Positions 11,939 through 23,500 of a stretch of DNA of 64,000 nucleotides are shown one piece after another. Position numbers and translations under genes: made by a program. This stretch comes from Saccharina japonica (Eukaryota; Sar; Phaeophyceae; Laminariales; Laminariaceae), in assembly GCA_008828725.1 (NCBI GenBank), contig MEHQ01004134.1, forward strand, positions 453,225 to 517,224, in the 5' to 3' direction. The notes beneath the pieces are model-generated. The model saw nothing but the letters and a program-made list of their open reading frames with translations. It made no database searches and was not told the origin of the DNA. Every line of letters begins with the position of its first letter. Positions within the stretch are counted from its first letter, which is position 1.

Positions 11939-13409
11939 CAGACTCCAGGCAACCAGAACGCACCCATACGCCAGAGACAAAGACTCCCGACAGTCAAAAT
12001 ACGGACATCAAGTCCCGAACACAAAGATTCCATATGCCCAGACTCCTTCACGGCTCCCAGGATTGCAGTTACCTGGTACCAGATACCAACATACTTCAAG
12101 AAACAGGAACACAGATCTCCAGCACCTGGACCCAGCCCAAGACACTCTGTTCTCCAGGAGGCTAGCGGACATCAAGAAGGAACACCAGTCTGCAGCTTGG
12201 CTAGGACACCGCAAGCGAAGGTGCAACCCGATGTTAAGCCATGCCATGCCATGCCATGACATGCCATCCGCTGACCTCATGGAGGAACAACTGTCTCCCA
12301 GGCGCGAGGAGCATACATCACGGACCGTGTGCCATCCTTTCCAGCCATTCTGCCAAATATGGTAGCAGCTAAGCCGTACGTAGCCGAGGTGGACCGTTCT
12401 CCACCTCAGCTCTCAACCATCTCGATGTGGAGGCCCCGACAGGGCGACAGCACCTCCCGCCAAATGATTGAAGATAAAGAGCCTGCAGGCGGGGCTGCGG
12501 TTAAAGGGACGCAGGTAGCACCCTGAACATCATGCTGGGTCTGCATGTCATCAAGAGGCGAAGGGCTAGTTCCCCCCCCCCCAACACCCACGCCAATTGT
12601 CAAGACACAAGGTTATGCCAATTAATGCACCTACCTTGCGTTTGTCACGTTACTGTTCGCTCCCCATAAATTCTGGTGTTTTAATAGCTCCCATGTCAAA
12701 ACCAAACATACGCAGGCTCGTTCTCGTTGACTCGTGACCCGACTCTTGACTCTGTAACTGCTTGACCTTGACCTTGACTCGTTGACCTCTGACCTTGACG
12801 CTGGCCTTGCCTCGCGCATTGTGCTCATTGTTTGCAGCCCGGTACGGTCTGGTGATCAAATCAGGGTTTCGATGTGGCGGCAGGGGGCACTGAATGATTA
12901 TGGGGGAGCGATAACATATATAGTTTGGTCAGTAAGAATGCGCTCGCAATGTGGCAGCGGCAACGACGTCATTAACCCGCCGCGTCGTTGGTTGTACGCT
13001 ATGCATTACTCGGGGAATCGTTGTCCCTGTCGTTTGTTGGTAGAATTCAATGTCACACATACATGTCGATCCTATTAATCGACTCTTCAGCACCGGATAC
13101 GCCAGACACCGAGAGGGTGAGATGATTTACAGGATAGGACCCGAGTTTTTTGTTCAGTTGGAGCGCTTTGTTGTAGTCCTACGATACACGGAAGACCCAA
13201 CCGGAAAAATGACAGAATTTAGTCATCGAGGTCGAGGCAAGACTGCTTTTCGCAGAGTCTGTTTTATATCTCGCTTACTTTTACCCTCTTGCATCTGTTT
13301 ATCTCTTACTATCTTGTTATATACCTGGTACCAGGTACAGTACCTCTTCTTGTCTTCATTGGTCTCGCTCGGTCGCTCGCTCTCCCCCTCTCCCCTTTTC
13401 TCTACGTAG

Positions 13410-13589
13410 CTCGTTGAATTCGCCGAGAGTTTGGACCACGACGCCAATGACGTACCCTTGGATGACAAGGATAGAGCGTTGTTGTCTCCACCCCGCGGAT
13501 TTAACCTTGGGCTGTTTGCAATAAATCGACCTATACGACGCCAATCTGTGAAGTGCACGGGTGCATGGCATTCGGTTCAACAAGCCTAG
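13410..13589 (+). CDS. Putative terminal exon of an unidentified gene
   Basis: A strong polypyrimidine tract (CTCCCCCTCTCCCCTTTTCT) followed by CTACGTAG precedes a 59-codon open frame that starts LVEFAESLDHDANDVPLDDK, continues RALLSPPRGFNLGLFAIN and ends at TAG (13,587). Its composition is protein-like, unlike other frames here. The frame at 13,050-13,409 (MSHIHVDPINRLFSTG and so on) could supply an upstream exon, but I could not fix a donor in matching phase. I recognise no family. It may be the remnant or end of a small host gene. Confidence 0.4.
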   Translation, partial: LVEFAESLDHDANDVPLDDKDRALLSPPRGFNLGLFAINRPIRRQSVKCTGAWHSVQQA

Positions 13590-14642
13590 ACGCGGCCTAG
13601 GTTTTTTCAGTTTTGTGTGAAAATTAACGCGTGGCAAGAGAAAGGCCAAGGAAGGGCGGCACGTGGGGTTGGTTGGTGTCCAAAGCCGGAAGCGGGTATC
13701 GGATGGAGCTCGTACCGTACACGTGTCCATTTTTAGGTTTACCTGTTTTGTTAAGGCTTACTTTTCTTCATGTTTCTATACCTGTGTTTATGAGTGATCG
13801 ACACCAAAGCTTTTTTTGCTGCGCATTGTCAGATGGCAAACATGATATTACTAAATGTTGCATGTATACCTGGTATGTACTACAACAGTATTAATAGTAG
13901 GAATGGGTACACGCATACATATTCATACGTCGGCCAACCATTTTCCCTTCTGGCGGGATAATTATCGATGATGTTTCAGCTAACACCGCCGACCACCGAC
14001 AGCACAGCGCAGCAGCAGCGATATGATACGCTGTTTTTTTGTCACCTCTCGACTCCCGACGCACCAGGTAGGAGACATACACTGATGTTATAGCATGGAC
14101 GGGGGGGGGGGTGCACAGCGTATAGAAATCATGTCAAGCGTGAAGGGAATGCATGCTTCCACCATAAATTGGGTTATTGTGTGTACCTGAATAGAGTCAC
14201 GAGCACATACATCAGTGTGTACGTGCACCTGGTACGTGCCATAGTGTGAGAGTGTCCAATTATTTGATATCATCGCGGATTGAAAAAAGCACTGCACACT
14301 ACTACTCTTTGTCGGAGGGCAAACGAAATCAACAGATGAATGTTTTTTTGTTAATAATAATATCCAACAATAATATCCCTTTAGAAACTGCACCCACATC
14401 TCTATAAATATTTTCACTTGGAATTATAGTGCAACATTTTTACTGGCATGATAGCAGTGACAAGGGTGATACTTGATAATAAGGATAAACTGTTCGTACA
14501 TACCAGGTATATACCAGCAGGAAGAAAAACAACGGTACCGCATTTCGCTTTTAATGTCTTTCCTTTTCATCGGCGATTTACGATTTATAATTTCCACTTG
14601 CGGTTAATTGTGCCGCGGGCTGTGTGCCTCACAATAAAATAA

Positions 14643-15509
14643 CTATTACAGTAGTAACCATTTGAGAACGTGCTATTTTTTTGTGGGTTCTGCCGATGGC
14701 TGTACGGAAAGAACCAAGGCGACAATTCGCACGCCCGTTGTGTCCAACAATGCCCTGAGTGAAAATGAAAATTCGCGTTCGCGTCGATCTTTATATTTTT
14801 CAGTTTTGCTTTAGTTATAGCCTTGAAAGGCTATTTTTGGTAAGGATTTCAAATGGTCAATTTTCAATATATTTATTTTCGGCTGGCTCAGGAAACCACA
14901 TTCTAGACCCGATATTGAAAATGTGTTCCCGGAGGATTGTGGTGACAAGCTATACGATCATCATACAAGTTGTATTGCAGTAAAATATCCATTTTTGATG
15001 GCGCTGAAAATTTTTCCGTTTTCGGTTTTTTACGAAAACGGAAAAATTTTCAGCGCCATCAAAAATGGATATTTTACTACACTACAACTTGTATGATGAT
15101 CGTATAGTACAGTAAGGAAAAAAACCGAAAACGGAAACATTTTCAGCGCCATCAAAAATTGATATTTTACTACAATACAACTTGTATGATGATCGTATAG
15201 CTAATCACCACAATCCTCCGGGAACACATTTTCAATATCGGGTCTAGAATATGGTTTCCTGAGCCAGCCGAAATTAAATATATTGAAAATTGGCCATTGC
15301 AATCCTTACCGAAAATAGCCTTTCAAGGCTATAACTAAAGCAAAACTGAAAAATATAAAGATCGACGCGAACGCGAATTTTCATTTTCACTCAGGGCATT
15401 GTTGGACACAACCGGCGTGTGAATTGCCGCCTTGGTTCCTTCAGTACAGCCATCGGCAGAACCCACAAAAAAATAGCACCTTCTCAAATGGTTACTACTT
15501 ACTGTAATA
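14643..15509. mobile_element. Foldback element with ~370-400 bp inverted arms
   Basis: The left arm (about 14,643-15,035) and the right arm (about 15,115-15,509) are near-identical inverted copies, both ending in TATTACAGTA. The middle has an extra copy of the innermost ~75 bases (around 15,037-15,112), so the inner segment is present three times. Shared blocks include CTATACGATCATCATACAAG and the GCCTTGAAAGGCTATTTT hairpin. The arms encode nothing recognisable. It fits a Foldback or long-TIR non-autonomous DNA transposon. The arms differ at few positions, suggesting recent origin or gene conversion. Confidence 0.85.
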
Positions 15510-15519
15510 CAATTTTAGT

Positions 15520-15880
15520 TTATTTTTCCATCCCATTCATTATCTTCGCCCTTTTTTTCTCTCTCCCTCTATAGTCCTAACTCAGATCCGGGGTCACTGA
15601 GTACTGTAGGCTCTCTTCTCCTCCCCCCCCACTACGGTACGTGCTTTGCACATATTTTTATCGCGAGAAGATTTGAGCACTTTCTTCCCTCGTCGACTTG
15701 CGTCGGATTCCGCCTACCCACGCCACGAAGGTGCTCTCAGCAATTGGTTCCTTTTTATTTTTTCAAATAAAGTCAAAATCTCACCACTGCTGTGGGATTT
15801 GAACTCGGGTACCAATGCTACTACGAGTAATAGTAGCCTTTGAAGCTGACCACTATTAATAGACTACCGGGGCGACCGGC
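15520..15880 (-). mobile_element. tRNA-derived SINE, near full length (copy 1)
   Basis: Read on the minus strand from 15,880, the head GCCGGTCGCCCCGGTAGTCT resembles the 5' part of a tRNA with an A-box-like region. It is followed about 70 bases on by a B-box-like GAGTTCAAATCC in CCCGAGTTCAAATCCCACAG. The unrelated body runs about 250 bases and ends in an A-rich tail near 15,520. The same head-plus-body structure is found on the plus strand at 17,981-18,345. The element abuts the foldback element. Confidence 0.75.
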
Positions 15881-16904
15881 CAATGGTATAATTATAGGGG
15901 TCGCATTTATTTTTCAGTTCGCATCGAATCGGCTTCTCTTGTTCAAGGCGGTGCATTGTAGTGAAAAAATGTGACCGCGCAACAATGTTTACAGTACGTA
16001 TGTTTTACAGTCAGGGTCTTCGGCCAAGAAAGCAACTTGGCCGTGTGTCTTACCTGTTTGTATGGTTCCAACACCACAAAACACAACCACATACTGGTAT
16101 CATACATGCGTCGCATGTGTATACAACTCACCCACCTCGTGCCTGCCTGTGTCTAAAGTCAAACAGCTTCTTCTGCCATATATCATATATGTCACCCCGC
16201 TGCGCTGTATATACGGCCTGCCTATATTCTAGGAAACCAAACCTCATCTTCGCCATTCGCCATGCACCAATCCATCCATTGCCATAAACCCATGCGCACG
16301 CGCACCATCATGCACCCATCCATCCATCCAAGCAATGGTGTTACGAATATATTCCTGGTTTCCTTGGAACCCCGACAGACCGCAAGTCGCCGCCAGTGTC
16401 ACATGTCACACGTACTGCTGTAGAGCAATCCCATAATCCCATTGGTCGAGGCATTTTGAAACCGTAAAACAGCCTTCGCCAAGAGTTCAAAGTCGATAGC
16501 AGACCAATCACGAAAGCGTTTATTGCGGCATAACAAAAAATGCGGCGGAATAAAAATGAAGCAAAATTGAGGCAAACCACGAACAGCAACCGCCCACTGA
16601 CGAAGCCGCTCAGCCGCTCAGCCGCTCAGCTGCTCAGCTGCCCAGACGCTCAGACGCTAGGGGTGCTGTGGTGCACTGGTGCGTAGGGCTCAGTCAGGCG
16701 TTGAGCGAGTTTCGTCAGTGGGGCTGATGCGCAGCGATCCCCCTCGAGTTGTTGGATCGTACGGGCGGAGCTACTCTACTCTACAGGCAGGCGTCCTATC
16801 TTTTTGCGGCCAAACCCAGTGGGTTGGTTGACAGTTTGGGTTGAGACTTCAGACAGACAAAAAGCCTAACGTGGAGAGTTTGTTCCTGTTGGATATATAA
16901 TCGG

Positions 16905-17272
16905 CAGGAGGCAGCAGCAGCAGTAGCACCAGCACCAGCAGCGCCAGCACCAGCAACGCCCTCAGCAGCAGCAGCAGTACCAGCAATTCCAGTATCAGCA
17001 GATAGGTACGAGGAGGTTGGTCCCCGTCCTGTCTCTGTACGGCTGCTGCTATACTTTGGTGAGGAGTGGTGCTTTGGCCGTGTCCGGGGTCTCTTCGTAT
17101 GGTGATGGAGAGCAGCAAGATGGCCCAGCGGGACAAGAACGAGGAGACAAATGGGGAGCACAGGCCTCCCGTCAGAGGCCGACCGAGAATCGAGACTCCA
17201 AAGGCGAGTGCTTCGAGTGTACTTCGTGTACAACTACAGCAAGCAGCAGCAGCAGTATCACAGCAGCAGTGA
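16905..17272 (+). other. CAG-rich low-complexity stretch with AT-hook-like ORF
   Basis: Bases 16,905-17,000 are an imperfect GCA/CCA repeat that can be read as Ala/Pro, Ser/Thr or (minus) Gly/Ala-rich protein. Downstream, a plus-strand frame (17,066-17,272) holds SSKMAQRDKNEETNG and an AT-hook-like core VRGRPRIETP before an Ala/Gln-rich end. GTGAGG at about 17,059 could be a donor. No complete gene model could be built and the motif is short, so coding status is doubtful. Confidence 0.25.
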
Positions 17273-17980
17273 TAGCGTTGTTATACCAGTTGTATGGGTA
17301 GGACGCAAAGTTAACGAGCACTACAGTACGAGTGTGCTCATATACCTGGTAGGCAGCAAGCACTATAGATATAAGTACAGCAGCAGCGTACAGACAGTAC
17401 TCGTACCCCAGACCTGTATACGAGTATGGTGTTTCTAACTTGTCTGGCACAAGGTAGTCTCGAGTATATACTCCTAGCAGCAGTTGCCGAAGGGTCAATC
17501 TCCGTGTGTTTGCCATTTCATTCTGCGTACGGGTGGAGTTTTCCCGCCCGTTGCTTGATACCTGGTACCAAGTACCTGGTATATAGCCGGGCCACATCGC
17601 TGTTAAATGGACACAAAACTCGTGAGCGAAAACACCCGGGGAGTCTATCTTGCGTCGTATCGAATACCGGTACGAGTATATGTACCTGTTGCCAGATAAT
17701 TACGTCGTATCCTTGCCGTTTTACCGCGCCATGCAAAGGGCCCCGAGCGAGCTACGAGTAGCTTATAGAAGTGGGCGGTGCCCGACCTTGCTAGCCTCGA
17801 AAAATCGTCGACGGCGTAAATAATGTGTGCTGTCCGTGTAAAATTGTGTGCTGATTTTACTGTACCACTTACTTTACGGTAAGGGCTAGTGGAGCAACAG
17901 CACTATTAATAGCAGTACGCGTACGTACTGTAGTACCGCAACGAAAAACAGAAACAAAAATAGAAAAATAACTCCGTAGA

Positions 17981-18345
17981 GCCGGTCGCCCCGGCGGTCT
18001 ATTAATAGAGGTCACTCTTCTTGAATTATGCTATTAATAGAGTTGGTTTCGTTAGTTCAAATCCCACCGTGGTGAGATGGGGAATATATTTATTTGCAAA
18101 AATATACATAAAATGAATCAATTGCTGAGAGTGTGTACGTGTACGTGGTACAGCATGGATAGACGCAATTCGACGAGGGAAGGGCTGAAGTCTTCCCGCG
18201 ATAAAAAAAATGCAAGGCACGAACCGTAGTGGGGGGGGAGGGAGAAGAGCCTACTTTGTGACCCCGGATCTGAGTTACGACTATAAATACATGGGAGGGG
18301 GGGGGGGAAGAAGGGCGAAGGTAGTAAATGGCAAGAAATAAAGAA
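17981..18345 (+). mobile_element. tRNA-derived SINE, near full length (copy 2)
   Basis: The head GCCGGTCGCCCCGGCGGTCT and the B-box-like TTAGTTCAAATCCCACCG identify the tRNA-like part. The body matches copy 1 (inverse of 15,520-15,880), including the TTGCTGAGAG block, GACGAGGGAAG, TCTTCCCGCGATAAAAA and the CCCCGGATCTGAGTTACGAC block before the A-rich tail. Confidence 0.78.
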
Positions 18346-18641
18346 AGGGCCACGAATGAGCATTGCATTGAAAATACACGAAACCTTGCTCAACAATGGG
18401 AAAGCACAGATGCTCACAGAGTTGAGGTCGGTTCAACTGCCTTCGTTACAGACAGTGCCTCGATTTGCTTCCGTTCTGCTACGGGCATGCCCACTGCGCG
18501 TGCGGTCTTACGCCACACGTGATCACTCGTACCATACGATACGTATGATATAATACGTGAAAGGTCACGTACTACGTGCTGCAGGCCATTTTTTGTTTGT
18601 TTTGATTGCTGTTAATATTAATAGTCAACACAAATCAGGCA

Positions 18642-18780
18642 CTACGGGGGACCATAGTAAATAGGACCGAACAGTGTCAGTAAAAATAGGTAAATGTATA
18701 CTATTAATAGTAGCTTTTTGTGTTTACCGTGGGTCCTATTTAGTCCTATTTAGTCGTATTTACTTTGGTGTACCGTAATA
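18642..18780. mobile_element. MITE family E, copy 1
   Basis: The ends are inverted copies based on CTATTACGGGNNACCATAGT followed by AAATAGGACC. This copy runs from ACTACGGGGGACCATAGTAA to GGTGTACCGTAATA, with a repeated TCCTATTTAGT near the right end. It is about 139 bases long and has no coding capacity. Confidence 0.75.
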
Positions 18781-19720
18781 GGAGTCGTGCATACACGTCC
18801 AGAGTCTTTAGTAGTAGCGACTGGGCGAACGGCTTGGCGGCTTGACCCAATAGCGCAGAACACAGCGTTGTACATGCTCGTTAGCACTCGCATTTTTTCG
18901 CCGCTAGGAACGACTACGTACCCGTACGAGCACTGTAGGGTTGCCTCCTGCGTTTGGTAATGATATAATGATGATATAATGATGATATAATGAGATAAAA
19001 AGCTCCGCGAAGAGAGTAGGTGGCATATGCATCCACTCGGTCAGCGCGAATATCGCCACCTTTGTTGCTGCTTCCCTGTTTAGCGGACTATGGTACCAGC
19101 TGGTATGTGCGGTACTTCGTCCGTTGGCGAATTGTCGCAGTATTGCGTGCTGTACCCTTTTTCCAGTTCTTGCCCCCAACATTTGTCGTCTGCGGCGGGA
19201 TTATTTCCCGCCCCATTCCCCGCTGGCCGAGTGATGCTACTACTGTACGTGTAACAACTGCATGCGCACTATAGAAGTAATATAGACGAACTACAGCAGT
19301 AGAGACGCCCCCCACCTGCGATTCGGTGCACACTACTCGTCGTATAGACTACGCACGCGGTCGACGTAGTTTTCAAGTTTCATGGGATGCGTTTTAAGGT
19401 ATGTCGTTTGGATCACAACAAAGTTCCCGTCCTTCGTATTGCTAGATTGGTAGAAGTTTCCTCTGGCTTCTGTAACAGCTAGCTATTGATACCATACGTA
19501 TTGCAGCTGGTGCAAGGTATAACAAAAAAACAATATATACCTTGCCTAGGAAATTTCTAGGGGGCGGCCTTGGGTGGTTTGTGTCGTTGCACAATGCTCT
19601 GCCTTGGCGTGGAGCCGCACGATTCGTTTAGAAAAGTCTGTGCCCAGCATGAAAACGCTTTGTTTTGACCACATACTGGCGACCAAGGATACCATTCTAT
19701 GAATAGTCGCAGTGTTGCTC

Positions 19721-19854
19721 TATTACGGGAGACCATAGTAAATACTAGTAAATAGAACCTACGGTACACACACACACACAAAAAAAAACTATACGTATTC
19801 TCCCCTATTTTTACTAACAATATTTTGGTCCTATTTACTATGGTCCCCCGTGAT
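19721..19854. mobile_element. MITE family E, copy 2
   Basis: The left end TATTACGGGAGACCATAGTA and the right end TACTATGGTCCCCCGTGATA are inverted copies. The left subterminal part carries an extra short repeat (AAATACTAGTAAATAG), and a CA run marks the centre. About 134 bases. Confidence 0.75.
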
Positions 19855-20361
19855 AAGTGGCCGCGATATCTCTTGGGCGGGGGCGATCGGAACTTTGATT
19901 CTCGGTAGACCGGAATTTGATTCGCAGCCATTCGTACGAGGTAGGGCACATCTCGCGACTCTCGCAGACTGCGGCCAAGAAGGTCGATCGAAGACCTGCG
20001 AGGAAAACGCCCAGCGCCAGTGCGTACAATTCGGTGTGATTCGACGAGCGTTAGAGGTTGAACCCAATGCGCGAAAACCACAAATACACGAGCGAGAATA
20101 TGTCGTGGGGGAGGGGGGGGGGGCGAGGGTCAACCGTGGGTCACAGTGCACACTACTGGCTGAAATGGTAACCGGCACACCAATACGAATTCTGCTGTAC
20201 TTGCACTACTCCACACGTGGTTTATCCCTTTCGTGTCGATGGGTAGCAAGAACGCTTTGCTTTGAAGAACGCCCATCACATAAGCTGTCGGGGAGAACCT
20301 CTAGTCGTGCAGTTTCTACTTCATCAGCGTCACGCTACATTTATTATCGTTTGAATGTGAG

Positions 20362-20529
20362 GCTCACGAGACCAACCCGAACCCCCCGCAGCCGACTGCC
20401 CGAGGACGCAGCCCGAGAACCGCGTGCAACTTCTGCCACGACAAGCGCGTCAAGTGCGTCATGAAGGAGGGAGAGTCCCGGTGCGAGCAGTGCATACAGC
20501 GGGATACCAGCTGCGTTTTCTCGACTAAG
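20362..20529 (+). CDS. Zn(2)-C6 gene, zinc-cluster exon
   Basis: The exon encodes a Pro/Arg-rich lead (PNPPQPTARGRSPRTA) and then the six-Cys cluster ending SCVFSTK, with donor GTACGA. The reading frame stays open upstream to about 20,305 without ATG. TTTGAATGTGAG at 20,350-20,361 is the acceptor chosen, and CGTGCAG at about 20,311 is an alternative. Confidence 0.85.
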
Positions 20530-23500
20530 GTACGATGGGTTTTTGTGCCCCACAAAGCCGTGAAAACAACCGGTGCAACGTGTTGGCTTTGTTTTTTCTT
20601 CTTTCGAAAACCGACAGCACCCCAAGCAGACACCGACGCTCCCGCCTGCATGTCACCGCGACTGTCGAGCAAAGGCGCCACAGTACTACTGCAGCGTTAA
20701 AGGATTGCTACATATACACTGGTATGTATACACAGATAAAAACTGAACATAGAGATAGGGTAGGTAGCCCTTCGATAGGAACTCACGCTGGTGGGTAATT
20801 GAAACTGTCATCAACTACTGTTGTGTCCCCGGTGGGGCATTCAAATGCGATCGGAGGTTTTCAGTCGGACCGTGCGGGCCACCGGCTTCATAATGTATGT
20901 ACGTGCGTAGGATCTCCCACGTCGCCCAGCTGCTCAATCGTAAACCATGGCCCTATACCGTTTTCTTTTTTTGGCACAATCGATGAGTCCACACTATTAG
21001 TCATTAATTAATTCATTAAATAATTGCATCCACCCCTACCCCTGTATATGCGCTGTGTACCTGGAATAGTTTTGTATTAAGTTGGCTGTGTAATTAGCGA
21101 GGCCTTCTTTTACATCTGGTGTACTGAAGTCTTGAACGAGCTTGTACATCGATCGCGTTATGAAAAAAAGAAACACTTCCTCGCTCTCTCGCGTTTTTTT
21201 TTTTTTCCCTTTTTGTCCAGGGTAAGACCGGGCCTAAACCGAAAAACTCGAGGTCTAAAGCAGACGCGCCCCGACAAAGAAGCAAGGGCTCCCGCACCTC
21301 CGGCCGCCGCGGCTCAACCCAAGACGCTGTACCTGCCGTTGTCACCAAGTCGGAGGAGCCCCCGGACATCGAGGTGGACATCGCCGCGGCCCCGGTAGCG
21401 GCTCACACGGCCGCTGCTGGGCGCGAGCGAGCGTTTCTGGGCATTTACGCTCTTACGATTGGGAAACTTGTTCCTCTTGTGACCGAAGAGGCGTTGCGTG
21501 CGGCCCTCGCGGAGAGGCAGCGATTTCCGATGGCAGCGGCAGCGGCGGTGGGGGTGGAGCGCATCGCTTGCGACCAAGCGCAGGTGGGTCGCGGGGAGGG
21601 ATTGAAGGGAGGGGTGTGGAATGCGGTGAGGGGTTTGAGTTGCGGGGAAGGAGGGAGTTGGGGGGGTGTACTCGATATTCGTGCATGGCCGTAGTCGTAC
21701 GACAATAGACCTTCGCATCCCTACAATGCCGGGACGGAGCAGGGGGCGCGAAAGTCCATGACGGGTTGGGTAGCTTAGGCGAATTTCGCAATGTCCCGAA
21801 AAATGCCCCCTGATGTCCATGGTGTAAAACATTCAATGACGCACAAAACATCGCCATGAGTGCTGCGTACGGCTGATCGCTCCAGTTAAAAAAAGTAGCT
21901 TGTCGGTTGGAGGCATTATCATACAGACACCTCAGCTAACAAAGCGCGAGGGTTAGAATTCGGATTCGGACATTTGTTCCACGCACGTATTTTCGATTAT
22001 ATCATACCTCTTCGACATCTACCCGCAAGACAATCACACTACCTGTACGTCGTACTGCGGTGGTGGCGAAACGCACCCCCTTGGTCCAGAAGCAGTCTAC
22101 GGTTGCCAGTTTGACGACTGTGAGTGTTGTCTGAGGTCAGAAACTTAGTGTTAGGAAGGGGGCATACTTCGTTGACCCTTTGTTCAGTGTTCTAGTCATG
22201 TGCTGGCATATAAATTCGTATGCACATTTGCAGGGATTGAGGACGAGGGAAACAAAGTACCCTGGAGACCCTTATTCGGTAGGAAGAACTGCGCTGATTT
22301 TCGTCTACATTGACCTTGATGCTGTCAGACAAGATCCAACGTGTATCTGGCACGATGCAGCAAGGTGCAGCTATATACCCTGGCAACTCATGATAAGCGC
22401 GCTTTTGATTTGCCTCTCCGGTCGCCCATATACGGTTGTACCAGATATGCCCTGAGAATACTTTGTGATGTTTTTTGTTTCAGGAGAGTAAGGTCGACCC
22501 CAGATCCCCGTCAACGAGGTGGTCAGTTGCCTTTAACGGATTAAACGCGCATGAAGCGTCTATTCCTACTATCATATCACACCTCTATAATCATATTCCC
22601 CACACATACGGCGGACTTGCGCTGTCTAGGTGGTCGGAGCGATCTCTCTCGGGGCCTTGATCAGCGGGGACGTCGAATCAGCAAAGGCCTACCATTTTTC
22701 CCTCCGGTATCACATCGGCGACGTCCAAACCCTGACGGAGTCGCGGACCGCGCCGTCGCTGGCATTGGCGGCGCTGTATTGGCAGCATCGAGGCGAAGAC
22801 GAGCTCAACGCTGAGTGGGTGGGGTACGCTCGGCGGGTCCTAGGAAACGTTAACGTGAGTTGTAGTTGTAGTTGTTGTTGTTGTTGTTGTTGTTGTTGCT
22901 GTTGTCGCTGGGTAGGGGGTGAGCTCATGTCGTGCAAAGCCGTAGTCGTACGACCGTAGACCCTCGCATCCCTACAATGCCGGGACGGAGCATGTCGGGT
23001 TTTCACCGACCAGGCAGGCATTGCTTGCACCAAGCGCTTAGGCAGGCATTGCTTGCACCAAGCCCTCAGGCAGGCATTGCTTGCACTAATCGCTGGGTGG
23101 GGGTGAGTTTGTTTTTCGAGTAGGCAGAGCAGTTCATTTGTAGCACAAAATTCGATCCCATTTGTGTCCAGCAAGGCCGTACGTATTTAAAAGGGTTCGT
23201 CCTAATATTGAACCGAGAGCTGCTGGGATACCCGTGGCTCCTCGTGTGTTTCAATCGTCTTTTCGACCCCGGGGTTCAACAGGTGATGTATATAATTGTT
23301 TTATCGCAATGTGTATTGGTTTGGATGATTACTGTTATTATGTCGTACATAAGTGTAATATTATATTATCACAAGGTGTATTAGTTTGGATGATTACTGT
23401 AATTATAGTGTCATATTGTAGCTAAGGATGTTCTGCGGCAAGGGCTATTCTATTTTCGGCCACATTGGTTCTACCAGTCTCCTCGATCCCCGGGCTGAGC

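Larger units (their letters stand above)
7704..13409. other. Gene-poor, repeat-rich interval
   Basis: Apart from listed repeats I see no supported gene. Two plus-strand open frames (8,075-8,497 and 8,769-9,227) and a possible coiled-coil exon (about 10,105-10,170, with an acceptor-like TTGCAG and a donor-like GTACAC) read like protein in places, but lack known domains or joined splice models. The region also has CAGAC-rich sequence around 11,640-12,100 and a short ATGCC microrepeat at 12,238-12,262. Confidence 0.45.

Noticed and set aside
15853-18070. tRNA genes at the GTTCAAATCC sites
   Set aside because: The heads lack full cloverleaf complementarity and are followed by the same 250-base body at both sites, so they are SINE heads and not tRNA genes.
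19850-20464. 204-codon plus-strand open frame
   Set aside because: It overlaps the zinc-cluster exon in another frame. The zinc-cluster frame carries the recognisable motif, so this one is a shadow; its upstream part overlaps the end of a MITE.
22483-22629. Possible extra exon of the Zn(2)-C6 gene after TTTGTTTCAG
   Set aside because: The acceptor looks good and the frame (ESKVDPRSPSTRWS) is open, but it cannot be joined in phase to the next exon. A single intron from 21,584 to 22,629 gives a continuous helix DQAQ-VVGAISLG in phase 0.
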